In this document: piece by piece, positions 1 through 9,400 of the stretch
Layout of the letters: every line of letters begins with the position of its first letter
Position numbering within the stretch: position 1 is the stretch's first letter
Assembly (NCBI GenBank): GCA_039920305.1
Contig: JBDSEA010000165.1
Coordinates: 1-14,844 of the forward strand
Length of the DNA stretch: 14,844 nucleotides
DNA from: DASRAJ01 sp039920305
Lineage (GTDB): Bacteria > Bacteroidota > Bacteroidia > Chitinophagales > UBA10324
Direction of reading: 5' to 3'
Notes under the pieces: generated by a model
What the model was told of the DNA's origin: nothing
What the model saw: the letters and a program-made list of their open reading frames with translations, nothing else
Databases searched by the model: none
Translations under genes and position numbers: made by a program

Positions 1-747
1 TTTTAAATAATCAAATGTTCGGTCTACTACAAATCTCTTAACTTCATTACCCATTATGTCATAGAAAATTATTTGTCCTTTCTCAATACCACGAGGAAGT
101 TGAAAGTCAATTCTCGTTTCATCACTTGTAGGATTTGGATAAGGTACAGAAAGGTTCATGCTGTTCAAAGTTGTATTAGTAATTAACATGCCCGTTTCTA
201 GTACGCCGGGGAGTCCATAGACATAAGCATTCCCATCATTGTTAACCCCACTTAAAATCATTTTAGTTCCTGCGGTGGTATTATAGATGGGGCGTTGAAC
301 TTGTGGGACATTAAGGAAAACAGCGGGTATTTGATTATTGGCGGTGAAGGAAATGCTGCCATCCTCATTAATTATTTGAGTGACTGCACTTATTGTTTGA
401 TTCTGATCTGCATACAAAAATTCAATTTGATCATCAGTGTTAAACAAATGTTGGGATATGTACAATATTCCCATTGCATCTACAAGAGGATTCACGTCTG
501 TGGCCGCCACAAATGAAATGGTCTTCCAGATTGAATAATCAAGATTATACAACCTAAGCACTTTATCTTTTCTGTCTACAAATACGAATTTTTGGCTATC
601 AACTTCTAAATTCACCACATACAACTGCTGATATATTGTAGGATTAAAAAAATATCCGGCCGAATCGAAGGTATGTTCTAGAGTGATTTGTGCGAAAGAA
701 GTTTTCGCTAATAAATGAATTATTAAAAACAGTGAAGCTTTTTTCAT
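1..747 (-). CDS. Secreted protein with T9SS type A sorting domain (3' end cut by window edge)
   Basis: The reading frame is open from an ATG at 747 to base 1 (249 codons) with no stop, so the C-terminus lies outside the window. The product starts MKKASLFLIIHLLAKTSFAQ, a Sec signal peptide with likely cleavage after FAQ. The middle (about residues 25-190) holds short beta-strand-like segments such as FVFVDRKDKVLRLYNLD, and I recognise no enzyme motif in it. From about residue 198 it has VPYPNPTSDETRIDF and then IIFYDIMGNEVKRF, the typical opening of the Por/T9SS type A C-terminal sorting domain. Proteins with this domain cross the outer membrane by T9SS and are released or surface-anchored. 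GC content counted by hand over 1-720 is about 36%, lower than the roughly 47% of neighbours. The specific function is unknown. Confidence 0.85.
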   Translation of the reverse strand, partial: MKKASLFLIIHLLAKTSFAQITLEHTFDSAGYFFNPTIYQQLYVVNLEVDSQKFVFVDRKDKVLRLYNLDYSIWKTISFVAATDVNPLVDAMGILYISQHLFNTDDQIEFLYADQNQTISAVTQIINEDGSISFTANNQIPAVFLNVPQVQRPIYNTTAGTKMILSGVNNDGNAYVYGLPGVLETGMLITNTTLNSMNLSVPYPNPTSDETRIDFQLPRGIEKGQIIFYDIMGNEVKRFVVDRTFDYLK

Positions 748-1029
748 TGCTATTATTTTAGAAGGATCCTTAGGTATCCGCTAAGATATAAATAGTTTTG
801 AGACCCTCTTCTGAACATAAGTGTCCTTATGGATTTGTAGGGTGTTCCTATTTTAACCACGGCAAAAATTCTTGACAGCATTTTGCAGGCAGGTTCAAAA
901 ATTTATTAAGCAATGAAGCGAAAGAATAATTGGAGATTGCAATTTCGGTCGCCTTGAGTACACCAACCGACAGGTAAATATTCATAATAAAGAATGATCG
1001 TGAGCGAACAAGTGTTTCCTGTTCCCTCT
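748..1029. other. Intergenic stretch without a convincing gene
   Basis: This gap lies between two minus-strand genes. A weak match to the Bacteroidota -7 box (TATCTTAG, minus strand, 781-788) could serve the gene starting at 747, but no TTG box lies at the right distance upstream. I see no hairpin followed by a T-run. A short minus-strand open frame here (848-1090) overlaps the next gene and resembles nothing I know. Confidence 0.4.
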
Positions 1030-1278
1030 TTATCTGCTTCTCACAGCAAGAAATTTTCTTCCCATTCCCACCGCTGCAACAATGGCCCAAATCGCCTCAA
1101 GAATAACAAAGGGTGGAAAGCTGATGAGATAAGAGGCATAGCAGGATAATGCAGCACCCATAAAATTTAACAACAGATAATTCCAATGGTCGTGCTTTAG
1201 CAAACCCGTCAAATTCAGTAAGAAAGCGAGCAGCAACATCGCAACACCGAGGGTTGCAATGAACGTAGATGAATTCAT
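1030..1278 (-). CDS. Small three-helix membrane protein, CBU_0592-like family
   Basis: The product is 82 residues and strongly hydrophobic, with three predicted membrane helices at about 5-24, 33-53 and 55-74 and a basic tail (GRKFLAVRSR). The pattern LGVAMLLLAFLLNLTG, then LLNFMGAALSCYASYLI, then FVILEAIWAIVA matches, from memory, the small family annotated as CBU_0592-type membrane proteins. Its biochemical role is not known; it probably sits in the inner membrane. I chose the ATG at 1278 (MNSSTF). The frame can be extended upstream only with a TTG at 1308. It lies 61 bases downstream of the type B cargo gene on the same strand, so it may be cotranscribed with it, but nothing in the sequence links their functions. 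Confidence 0.75.
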   Translation of the reverse strand: MNSSTFIATLGVAMLLLAFLLNLTGLLKHDHWNYLLLNFMGAALSCYASYLISFPPFVILEAIWAIVAAVGMGRKFLAVRSR

Positions 1279-1339
1279 AAATTTTTTATTGGATTTTGTG
1301 GGAATCAACTTTCACCTGCAGGTAATAAGCAATGAAATT

Positions 1340-3664
1340 TTAGTGTATCAGAACAACATATCCGGTAACGGTTTGATTCAATGCACGATCATGTTCCGAG
1401 CCGGTATAGTCCAGTTGCCAGATGAACGTTCCTACTTCTTCCGTCTTTCCCCCGTTCCTTCCATCCCATCCTGCTTCAGGATCTTCAGAAAGATAAACCA
1501 TTTGACCCCAGCGATTGAATATTGAGAACCGGTAAGTGGTGAAGTAACAACCGATCACAGGCTTGAACAGATCATTTACCCCGTCGGCATTCGGAGTAAA
1601 AGCATCGGGCACATGCACACATGTTTTGCAATCATCGAACTTCAGGTTGATGCTATCGGTTGCTTCAAAGCAGCCATTGTAGGCTCTCAGCCAGTATGTT
1701 CCTCCCTCCTTAATATTGTAATCATAGAATATTGATCCATCCTGCCATTCATACTGAGCACCGGGTTGAAATAAATTCTTGTAAAGTATATCGCCGGCAC
1801 ACATCGTGGTATCATTTCCCAGATCAACTGCAAGAGGATGCAATACCTGGATCCTGTATTCCACCTGCACTGATCTGCAGTCATTGGCATCTTTTGCATA
1901 AACCAAAACCGAAGAGTCAATTAAAGTATTAAAGAGAAGGGGGTTAAGGAATGATCCCGTATTCCAAACAACTGAATAGGGTGGGGTTCCACCGGAAACG
2001 GGTACCTGAAGCATCGCTTCCGTCCCTTCACAAATTGTGGTATCACCGGGATAATGAATGATCAGTTCGTCCGGTTCGCTGAGAGTGAAAGTGGTATCAT
2101 AGATACATCCCTGGGCATCTGTTATTACCAGCACATAAGTATTTGCATTTAGCTGCGAAGAAAAGGCACTGTTACCCCCGTAAGGGGTCCAGGTGTAGGA
2201 GTAATTTGGTGTTCCTCCTGTAGCGTGGACTTTAATATATCCGTCAAAATAACTATAACAGGTAGGATTGCTGAGAGAGTCCAGCGTAAAGACAAGCTGG
2301 GTCGGCTGATTGATCTGCACACTTAAAGTATCCTTGCAGCCTGATGAATCAGTTATAATGACTGAATAATTTCCAATGCAAAGGTTGAAGATTCCCTGGG
2401 TGGTTGCACCATTCGACCAGTCATAATAATAGGGGGCAAGTCCGCCGCTTCCGCTCACGAGGATGGTAGCATTGCAGCTATCAAAGCACTGCGCATCAGT
2501 GTATTGATCAATAATACCCTGCACCGCACCAGTAGCCGGATAAAGTGTAACCTGTGCGGTATCAAAACATCCGCCTGCATCGGTAATGGTAATGCTGTAG
2601 GTGGTATCATCAAGGTTGAGAAAGCTGCCGGTGGTGTTGGTGATTCCGTTGAGTGAGAATGAGTAGGGCTGGAGACCCTGGGTGCCGGATGTAAAAACAA
2701 TACCATTGCTCCCTGCACAGTATGGGCTTAACACCGAATCAACAGAGGCATCAACACCATTCACAAAAAAAGATATTGAATCAGGATCAGATGTATTTCC
2801 GCACAGGTCTTCAACACCGCCGGAATTATTTGTAAGATGAAGCCAGTAAGTTCCGCCATGAAAGAGGGCAGGGGATACATCAGCAGTAAAAGTTATTTCC
2901 TGGGTTCCGCCGGAGGCGCACGCAACGCCGGAAACGTTATTGATAACATAATTGCCCCAGGGGCCGGTAAGTGCAAAATCAGCATCCTCGATGCTGCTGC
3001 ATAAAATGTTTTCTGAAAAAGAAAATGTAAGAGAGGAATCCTTACAGATCATTGGTAAAACCGTATCAATGGTTGGTTTCACAGAATCGAAAATGGTTGC
3101 GGATGAGGCGCCGAAATCAATGGTATAGCCTCCGGTTGAGCCACTCCAGTTATTCACATTTAGCACATAGCTTTCCCCGCTTATTACAGGCCACAAATAA
3201 TTAAAGGCATTTGTTGGTCCCGGACCATTGTAATTGCCGATGCCGGTTGAAGAAATGCCGGTAACTCCGTATTGCGAAGAGTTGCAGCTTACCATTAGAG
3301 AGCCGTTTGTAGTTATATCAGCACACGGCACACCTGTAAGATTGTAGAGTGCCCAGTCATAATCTGCATTCGGTGTAACAGGAAAAATGGTAAACGCGAG
3401 ATCGCCGGATGTGATTACTGTGAAAACAAACCAAAGGCTGTTCCATTCGCCGGGTACAAGGCAGGTGCCGGGTCCATCTTCGTTCAGGTAATTTCCCGCC
3501 CCGAAAGTTGAGCTTGGCGTGCTGTATACCGGACCACAGATGGGAATGGCGCCGAGACAATCCTGATCAGTTGGAATTTGTGCATTTAGCTGGTAAACAA
3601 AAAGCAATAAGCCTCCCGCGAGTACAGCAAAAAATATTTTTACTTTACGTATAAGTTTTTTCAT
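1340..3664 (-). CDS. Large surface protein with SprB-like repeats and T9SS type B (CHU_C) sorting domain
   Basis: The product is 774 residues from the ATG at 3664. The frame opens further upstream to 3742, but MKKLIRKVKIFFAVLAGG is a clear signal peptide with cleavage after LNAQ (residue 29). Residues 32-190 form a Cys-containing beta domain of a type common at the N-terminus of Bacteroidota cargo (LGAIPICGP, GAGNYLNE). Residues 196-303 resemble an Ig-like domain. Three SprB-like repeats follow (about 305-376, 386-453, 459-531), each with the pattern C...G...G(G)xxPYxYxW...YxVxITDxxGC. Two PKD-like segments come next (532-672). Residues 684-774 are the gliding-motility-associated CHU_C domain, with DAFTPNADGVNDLF, IFNRWGQMVY and GWDG. 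It is probably exported by T9SS as an adhesin or surface filament; SprB of Flavobacterium is the known mobile adhesin with such repeats. Its ligand is unknown. Confidence 0.9.
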   Translation of the reverse strand: MKKLIRKVKIFFAVLAGGLLLFVYQLNAQIPTDQDCLGAIPICGPVYSTPSSTFGAGNYLNEDGPGTCLVPGEWNSLWFVFTVITSGDLAFTIFPVTPNADYDWALYNLTGVPCADITTNGSLMVSCNSSQYGVTGISSTGIGNYNGPGPTNAFNYLWPVISGESYVLNVNNWSGSTGGYTIDFGASSATIFDSVKPTIDTVLPMICKDSSLTFSFSENILCSSIEDADFALTGPWGNYVINNVSGVACASGGTQEITFTADVSPALFHGGTYWLHLTNNSGGVEDLCGNTSDPDSISFFVNGVDASVDSVLSPYCAGSNGIVFTSGTQGLQPYSFSLNGITNTTGSFLNLDDTTYSITITDAGGCFDTAQVTLYPATGAVQGIIDQYTDAQCFDSCNATILVSGSGGLAPYYYDWSNGATTQGIFNLCIGNYSVIITDSSGCKDTLSVQINQPTQLVFTLDSLSNPTCYSYFDGYIKVHATGGTPNYSYTWTPYGGNSAFSSQLNANTYVLVITDAQGCIYDTTFTLSEPDELIIHYPGDTTICEGTEAMLQVPVSGGTPPYSVVWNTGSFLNPLLFNTLIDSSVLVYAKDANDCRSVQVEYRIQVLHPLAVDLGNDTTMCAGDILYKNLFQPGAQYEWQDGSIFYDYNIKEGGTYWLRAYNGCFEATDSINLKFDDCKTCVHVPDAFTPNADGVNDLFKPVIGCYFTTYRFSIFNRWGQMVYLSEDPEAGWDGRNGGKTEEVGTFIWQLDYTGSEHDRALNQTVTGYVVLIH

Positions 3665-3678
3665 TCGCCGGGGAAGAT

Positions 3679-3686
3679 CAAAAATA
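3679..3686 (-). promoter_or_regulatory. Candidate Bacteroidota -7 promoter box
   Basis: The minus strand reads TATTTTTG here, an exact match to TAnnTTTG, 14 bases before the ATG at 3664. A transcript would have a leader of only about 8 nt. No good TTG box lies 17-23 bases upstream, so the support is partial. Confidence 0.3.
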
Positions 3687-3750
3687 TAAATGTTTTTTGA
3701 AGAAGAATGAAAAGATAAGGTGGAAAATTTGCAATCTGTCAATTAAGAAA

Positions 3751-3831
3751 TTACTCAGCCTTCACAATTCGCAGTGTTTGAACATACTCTTCAGATTCTA
3801 CCCTAAGGCAATATATTCCGTCAGCTGCCGA
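3751..3831 (-). pseudogene. Detached 3' end of the T9SS type A sorting domain, beyond an in-frame TAA
   Basis: Directly after the stop at 3834-3832 the same frame continues for 26 sense codons and ends in TAA at 3753-3751. The peptide begins SAADGIYCLRV and ends TLRIVKAE. This is the canonical last beta-hairpin of a type A sorting domain: a DGIYxLRV turn, a VQTLRIVK strand and a short basic end. The full gene was therefore probably 3751-6258 with 834 sense codons, and TAA replaces a sense codon at position 809. A single base change (for example from AAA, GAA or CAA) explains it, with no frameshift. Confidence 0.8.
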
Positions 3832-6258
3832 TTAAGGAAATTCCACGCGGGTGGTGGTTTCTCCCATAATCAGTGGTACTGATTTCTTCATGATCACCTC
3901 ACCCACCAGATCTGTAACTGTAAGAGAAGCTGATTTGTTTTCTTCCGTTGAAAACAGAGTAAGGTCAAAGCTGCCATCAGAGGGATTTGGAGCAGTAAAA
4001 ATCTTTGGCGGTGCTTGTTCTGAATAGAGCCTGCATGATGAAGTAACAGTGGTAATGGAAGAAGTCTGACTGCAATTACTGGAGTTGGTAACTCTTACTG
4101 TATAGCCACCGGTTGATGTTGATGTGTAGCTCTGGTTGGTGGCACCTGTAATTTTTGTTCCGTTCTTAAACCACTTGTATGTAAACCCGGCGCCACTGTT
4201 TGCCTGCAGCGTTATTGCACCGGTATTACAAATATCAAGTGAGCCGAGGGGGGTGATGGTGGCTGCTGGCTTGCCTACTTTAGTTACAACCGTAATCCCC
4301 GAAGTGCTGCTGCATCCTGCTGAAGAGGTAACGCCGATGGTAAAATTTGCACTGCTGTTTGAGTTGTATTGGTAAGTAGAACTGGTAGCACTGCTGATGG
4401 CGAGGCCATTCTTATACCATTGATAGGTACAGCCCGCGCACGGATTCGCAGTTAGTAAGAGATTTGTGCCCTTACACGACGTTACTGAAGGGCCATTGTT
4501 AATGGTTGCAATGGGTAAGCTTTTGACAGTTATTTCAATAACGTTGGAAGAAGCAGCACATCCCTGAAAGGTAACCCTGAAAAAATAATTCCCTGACGAT
4601 GCTGCCGTATAAGACGTTGAAGTAGCTCCCGGAATGGGTGAATTATTCTTATACCATTTATACGAAGCAACATTGCTGAAGTTCGCTGCATTCAGCTCCA
4701 CACTTTCTCCGGAGCAAAAGGTGGTGCTGCCGGACGCAGTAATTACCGGAGCAGAGATATCATTATCTATGGCACCATTGCAATCATCATCTATTCCATT
4801 GCAAAATTCGGGAGCACCCGGATGCTGGGATCCGGCCATATCGTTACAATCAGTGCCGGTGGTGGCAAAGCCGGGTGGCAGGGAACAGGCACTTATGCTA
4901 ACATTTGAATTACCATAACCATCGCCGTCAGCATCAGCATAAAAATTCTGAGGTATTGAGCAGCCTTCCACTACCCAGCCATCCACGGTTCCGTAATTTA
5001 CAGTTACATCACCATCATTGCTGTGGGTGAATCCCGCAAGAAGATAATTTCCATTTGGCTTTGGAAGTATCACGCGGCATTCATCAAACAGGGAACCGCC
5101 GAAAGTTTTTTGCCACAATAAATTTCCTGTTGTATCAATCTTGGTAATCCAGTAGTCACAGGCCCCCTGGGCACCGGTTACATCTCCATCAGTCGAAAAT
5201 GTATAACCCGCCACCAAATAGTTTCCATCCAGATCAGGTGTGATGTGATAAGAATACTCATATTCTGAGCCGCCCAGTGATTTCTGCCAGAGAAGATCTC
5301 CCTGCGGGCTGATTTTTACTATCCAGTAATCAAAGTTTCCATGATTATAGGTGCAATCCATATTATCAGAGCCCGAATAACCACTGATGATATAACTGCC
5401 ATCTGCAGCCTGGATAATCCAGCGGGCTCCATCATCTCTTGTTCCGCCGAAACATTTTTTCCATAACAGGTTTCCCGATTGTGTAAGCTTCACCACCCAC
5501 ATATCCTGCAATCCTTTATGGCCAACTACATCCCCATCATCCGATTCAGCATAACCTGCAATTACATATTTATGATCATCGGTTTCAATTACGCAGGATG
5601 CCTGTTCTTTTCCACTGCCCCCCATCGTTTTTTTCCATAGAATATTACCGGAAATATCAAGTTTGAGGATCCAGAAATCCTGCGCGCCGTGAAATCCTGA
5701 TACCTGTCCGTCACCGGATTCGGTAAAGCCTACCACGAGGTAATTACCATCACTTGTTTCGATTGTACGGTAAGCATTATCAAATGCAGAGCCGCCGAAA
5801 GTCTTTTGCCATATCAGTTCACCTAAGCCATCCAGTTTAAGTATCCAGTAATCATAATCTCCATGGTTGCCTGTAACAAAGCCGTCATTGGATTTTGAAT
5901 AGCCGGTTACCAGGTAACCACCTTCTGAGGTTTCAGAGATGCTTCTGCCCCAGTCCGGCTGGCTTCCGCCGTAAACTTGTTGCCACTGAATATTTCCGAT
6001 TGAATCACACTTTACGATCCAATAGTCATTTTTGCCATAATTGAGCTCCACATCGCCATCTTTAGAAGAGCTGAGGCCTACAGTAATAAATCCGCCGTCA
6101 GCCGTTAAAAGCATTCCTCTGAATTCCTCGTCTGTACTGCCGCCATACGATCGCTGCCATTTTAAGGCAGGTGGAATATTTTGTGCATTCGTGATCAGCG
6201 TTGCTAAAGGAAAAAAAGCAATCAGGAATACTTGAAAAAGAGTAATATTTTTTCTCAT
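3832..6258 (-). CDS. Seven-repeat propeller-like secreted protein with MopE-like motif, Ig-like domains and truncated type A sorting domain
   Basis: The product is 808 residues as read. Residues 1-25 or so form a signal peptide (MRKNITLFQVFLIAFF, cleavage near TNAQ). Residues 32-436 are seven tandem repeats of 58 residues with the signature (L)LWQKxxGGS...DGxYLxxGxxxSxDGDV...G..DYWIxKLD..GN. Seven such blades suggest one beta-propeller. Residues 440-499 carry DADGDGYGN, TDCND, PGAPEFCNGIDDDCNG and ID, a MopE-like metal-binding motif (known in MopE for copper; calcium is also plausible here). Three Ig-like domains follow (about 502-580, 581-660, 661-740), each with Cys and a YKWYKN-type core. 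Residues 752-808 start a type A sorting domain (TAPNPSDGSFDL, VTDLVGEVIMKK) that stops early at FP. Without its last 26 residues T9SS export is doubtful. The ATG at 6258 is well supported by the signal peptide. Confidence 0.88.
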   Translation of the reverse strand: MRKNITLFQVFLIAFFPLATLITNAQNIPPALKWQRSYGGSTDEEFRGMLLTADGGFITVGLSSSKDGDVELNYGKNDYWIVKCDSIGNIQWQQVYGGSQPDWGRSISETSEGGYLVTGYSKSNDGFVTGNHGDYDYWILKLDGLGELIWQKTFGGSAFDNAYRTIETSDGNYLVVGFTESGDGQVSGFHGAQDFWILKLDISGNILWKKTMGGSGKEQASCVIETDDHKYVIAGYAESDDGDVVGHKGLQDMWVVKLTQSGNLLWKKCFGGTRDDGARWIIQAADGSYIISGYSGSDNMDCTYNHGNFDYWIVKISPQGDLLWQKSLGGSEYEYSYHITPDLDGNYLVAGYTFSTDGDVTGAQGACDYWITKIDTTGNLLWQKTFGGSLFDECRVILPKPNGNYLLAGFTHSNDGDVTVNYGTVDGWVVEGCSIPQNFYADADGDGYGNSNVSISACSLPPGFATTGTDCNDMAGSQHPGAPEFCNGIDDDCNGAIDNDISAPVITASGSTTFCSGESVELNAANFSNVASYKWYKNNSPIPGATSTSYTAASSGNYFFRVTFQGCAASSNVIEITVKSLPIATINNGPSVTSCKGTNLLLTANPCAGCTYQWYKNGLAISSATSSTYQYNSNSSANFTIGVTSSAGCSSTSGITVVTKVGKPAATITPLGSLDICNTGAITLQANSGAGFTYKWFKNGTKITGATNQSYTSTSTGGYTVRVTNSSNCSQTSSITTVTSSCRLYSEQAPPKIFTAPNPSDGSFDLTLFSTEENKSASLTVTDLVGEVIMKKSVPLIMGETTTRVEFP
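4972..6165 (-). repeat. Seven tandem 174-bp (58-residue) coding repeats
   Basis: The repeats encode residues 32-429, the last counted only to its WV motif. Units begin at residues 32, 90, 148, 206, 264, 322 and 380. By hand count the first six are exactly 58 residues, with no insertion or deletion. Shared positions are W near 3, GGS at 8-10, G at 30, DG near 36-37, G at 44, W at 49 and K at 52. The units differ clearly in sequence, so this is an old protein repeat under length constraint and not a recent DNA duplication. Confidence 0.85.
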
Positions 6259-6278
6259 AAATGTTGTCAGAAGCTTTG

Positions 6279-6308
6279 TAAATGTAAAGTAAAGATATCA
6301 AGATCAAA
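6279..6308 (-). promoter_or_regulatory. Candidate promoter for the propeller protein gene
   Basis: On the minus strand TTTG (6308-6305) is followed after 18 bases by TACATTTA (6286-6279), one mismatch from TAnnTTTG. The spacing fits the Bacteroidota TTG / TAnnTTTG promoter. A start site near 6273 would leave a leader of about 15 nt before the ATG at 6258. Confidence 0.35.
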
Positions 6309-6349
6309 TCCCCAATAAGAATTTTGGTATTCAGAAGTGGCATCAATTC

Positions 6350-6383
6350 TTTGCAGGAATTCCGAAAAATCTGATTAGATTTA
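6350..6383 (+). promoter_or_regulatory. Candidate promoter for the 1061-residue cargo gene
   Basis: TTTG at 6350-6353 is followed after 22 bases by TAGATTTA (6376-6383), one mismatch from TAnnTTTG. It would fire divergently from the promoter at 6279-6308 and give a leader of about 50 nt before the ATG at 6438. The 179-base gap 6259-6437 holds nothing else I can recognise. Confidence 0.25.
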
Positions 6384-6437
6384 CCACTGTGAATTTTCTT
6401 TTCGAACAAACCTCACTGTAATTGCAAAAACGCGCTT

Positions 6438-9400
6438 ATGCTACTCCATTTTACCCGCTGCAAACTTCGCGTTTTATTTTTTACATTACTGATGGCTTTA
6501 ATGATCCCGGGAGCGCATGCCCAGCAATCGATTCAACTGTATTATGAAGATTTCAATGGCGGAACTCCGGGCTTCACGCTCAATACACCCACGAGCATCA
6601 GTTCTGCCACGGGGCCCAATCAATGGATTATAAATGCAAATTATACTGGCGGAGGCTTGTATCCTGACACGCCAGATGAAACGCAAACCCAGGGGGGAAC
6701 GATTGCCGGCGCACCCTATAGCAATTATTTGCACATACATGACTCAAACAATTCCGCTACCTGCACGAATGCCAATTATGACCCAAACAGTGCAAGTGAC
6801 CAGATGGCGATCATGAATACAAGCTTCTGTACACTGGGTTTAACAGATGTGACGCTGACTTTTTTTTATATCGGTGAAGGTGATGTAAATGATAACCTAA
6901 GGCTATATTATTCACTGGATGGCGGAAGTTCATGGATCCAGACCGGACAAAGCGCTTACTACGGTCAAAATTTATGGAAATATGAAATTGTAACTGATCC
7001 GGCTTTTAATAACCAGCTTGATGTCCGCTTCGGCTGGAGGTGGGTGAACGGAACCGGCGCAGCCACCTCCATTGGGTTTGGAGTGGATGACATCATTGTT
7101 GTAGGAACTTATGATGATATCAACAGTCCGGTTACCATGAGTATCACCAGCGTGTCACCCAATCCTGTTTGCCAGGGGGGGTATTTATTTATTTCGTGGG
7201 AATTATCTGCGCCGCTGTGCGAAGGAACCTATGATGTTCAGCTTTCGAACAGCTCAGGAAATTTTGGGAGTTATACCGATCTCGGTGTTTTTGTTATTGG
7301 CGCTCAGCAAACCGCAGGGTCTATTGCTGTGATCATTCCTTCGAATACACCTGCAGGTACTTGTTATGAAGTGAGAATTACACGTGTTTCACCAGCTCCC
7401 ATTATCAGCTTTACTGCAAGTGTATGTTTTGAGGTAGAGGTATGCCCCAACGTAATTACCACCCTGCAGCCGGTTATCACGTATGGACCTGATACCGTTT
7501 GCGTGCAGAGTAAAATTGATGTTCCTTTCTATTCAACAGGAGTTTACAATTTCAACAATCAATATGTGGCTGAGCTGAGTGACGCAAGCGGAAATTTTTC
7601 AACACCTACGACGATTGGAACTTCACTGGATGCAAATACCTATGATCCGATGTATGGATCGCTGCCCGGTACGGTTTCGGGAATTGTACCGGATGTCCCG
7701 GATGGCTGCGGATATATGATTCGTGTTAGTTCTACAAATCCTGTGGCAACCGGGTCGCCGTGGGGTCCCTTTTGCCTTCATCATTGTGATGCAACTACCA
7801 ATAACCTCGAGGATATCAGTGTTTGTATAACTGATAATGTGGGGGTTGATACCCTCATTTCTGTCGATGTTAATACATGGAATAACAATACGACCTACCT
7901 GCCCGGAAATGAATTTCAGGTTCAGGTACTCAGCTCAATGACTTACCAGATTCTGAACACAGGCTCACTTGGCTCAGTGGCTTCTCAATCAAGTACCACG
8001 CTCACACTGAGCATACCCGGATTAAATCAGCTTATCGGAATACTCGGCGCTCCGGGAGTAGGCCTGTATTACATGCGGCTCATTGCAACTTTACCCGATC
8101 CATCGTGGAATAATTTAGGAACATTAGTACATCTTACCATTGGTTCGCCTGACTCCATTCCGCCCACGATAACACCTGATGATACCATTGTGTGCAACAG
8201 TGTAATATCCGGAATCACTATCAATCCATTCGATTACAACTCACAATATCAATGGTACTCGCCGGGCTTTAATAATAATCAGCCCTTCATCTGGGATTAT
8301 AATCCGCTGCTCATCAACTGGACCGGCGCACCGGTGGGCACCTACTGGTTCACTGTCCGTGAATTTAATTACGGTTGTTGGGGACCATGGAGCGATACTA
8401 TTTATATTGATGTGATCGGTACTCCCTCATCATCCATTATAGGTCCTGTTACTGCCTGCATTGGTGATACCATCACCTATACCACTACTTTTCTTGCAGG
8501 AACATACTATGAATGGGATGGATCATTATTGAATATTGTGGACACGGCGAATAATGAAATCACAGTAGCCTTTGATTCTGCAGGCACTGCCACTCTTGAT
8601 ATTTTTGCTTTGAATGAATGCGGCTCCAATAGCGGCACTAAAACAATCATCGTTCACGATGCGCCCGATGTTGTGGCTCCGCCAGATACTAATATCTGTC
8701 CGGGTACACAGCTTACCCTGAATGCTGTAACCAACGGAACTGCGTTTATCTGGAGCGTGAATGGACAAAGTATCGGAATTACCAATCCGATTTATGTTGC
8801 CCCCGGAGATACCACACTTTATGTAATCACGGTTCTCAATTCCTTTAACTGCGATAAGTCTGATTCCACTCTGGTTACAGTGTATCCTAAAGTGTCGGGT
8901 ACAGTAGATTCTATGGATGTCAGCTGCTTTGGAGCGGTTGACGGTTCTGCTGTTGCCATTTCACTTTCGGGGGTACCTCCCTATCAATATGAGTGGAACA
9001 CCGTTCCTCCTCAAACCACCGCTTTTATTACTGATTTGTCAGCAGGCTTTTATATGGTTTATATCACTGATGCAAATGGATGTATGGATACTGCATCAAC
9101 CTATATTAATGAGCCGCAGAGTATGGTAATCTCAATCACCTCTACACCTGAATCTGAATGGCATGCGAATGATGCGACCGCAACTGTTTTTATTTCAGGA
9201 GGCACTGAACCCTATATCTATGAATGGAGCACTACGCCCACGCAATATCTGAGCACTGCAACCAATCTCGCTCCGGGCACCTATACAGTTACAATAACGG
9301 ATTCTAATGGCTGTAAAATTTCTGATACAGTCACCATTGAAGAAGCGCAGAATATTTTTGCAGTTCCTAATGCCTTTACACCGAATGGGGATGGTGTGAA

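Noticed and set aside
295..516. 73-codon plus-strand open frame
   Set aside because: It is antisense to the left-edge T9SS cargo gene, whose minus frame shows a signal peptide and sorting domain.
1010..1030. GAACA ... TGTTC inverted repeat downstream of the small membrane protein gene
   Set aside because: The five-pair stem has a 9-nt loop and no T-tract, too weak to call a terminator.
848..1090. 80-codon minus-strand open frame with several Cys
   Set aside because: It overlaps the 3' end of the well-supported small membrane protein gene by 61 bases, has no recognisable domain, and its Cys-rich start lies entirely within the overlap.
1314..1323. ACCTGCAGGT, a perfect 10-bp palindrome after the type B gene
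   Set aside because: There is no loop and no T-run, so it is not a terminator; one such palindrome is expected by chance in a window this size.
3665..3742. Upstream extension of the 774-residue cargo gene by 26 codons
   Set aside because: The internal ATG at 3664 begins a textbook signal peptide; the extension would bury it and runs through the candidate promoter box.
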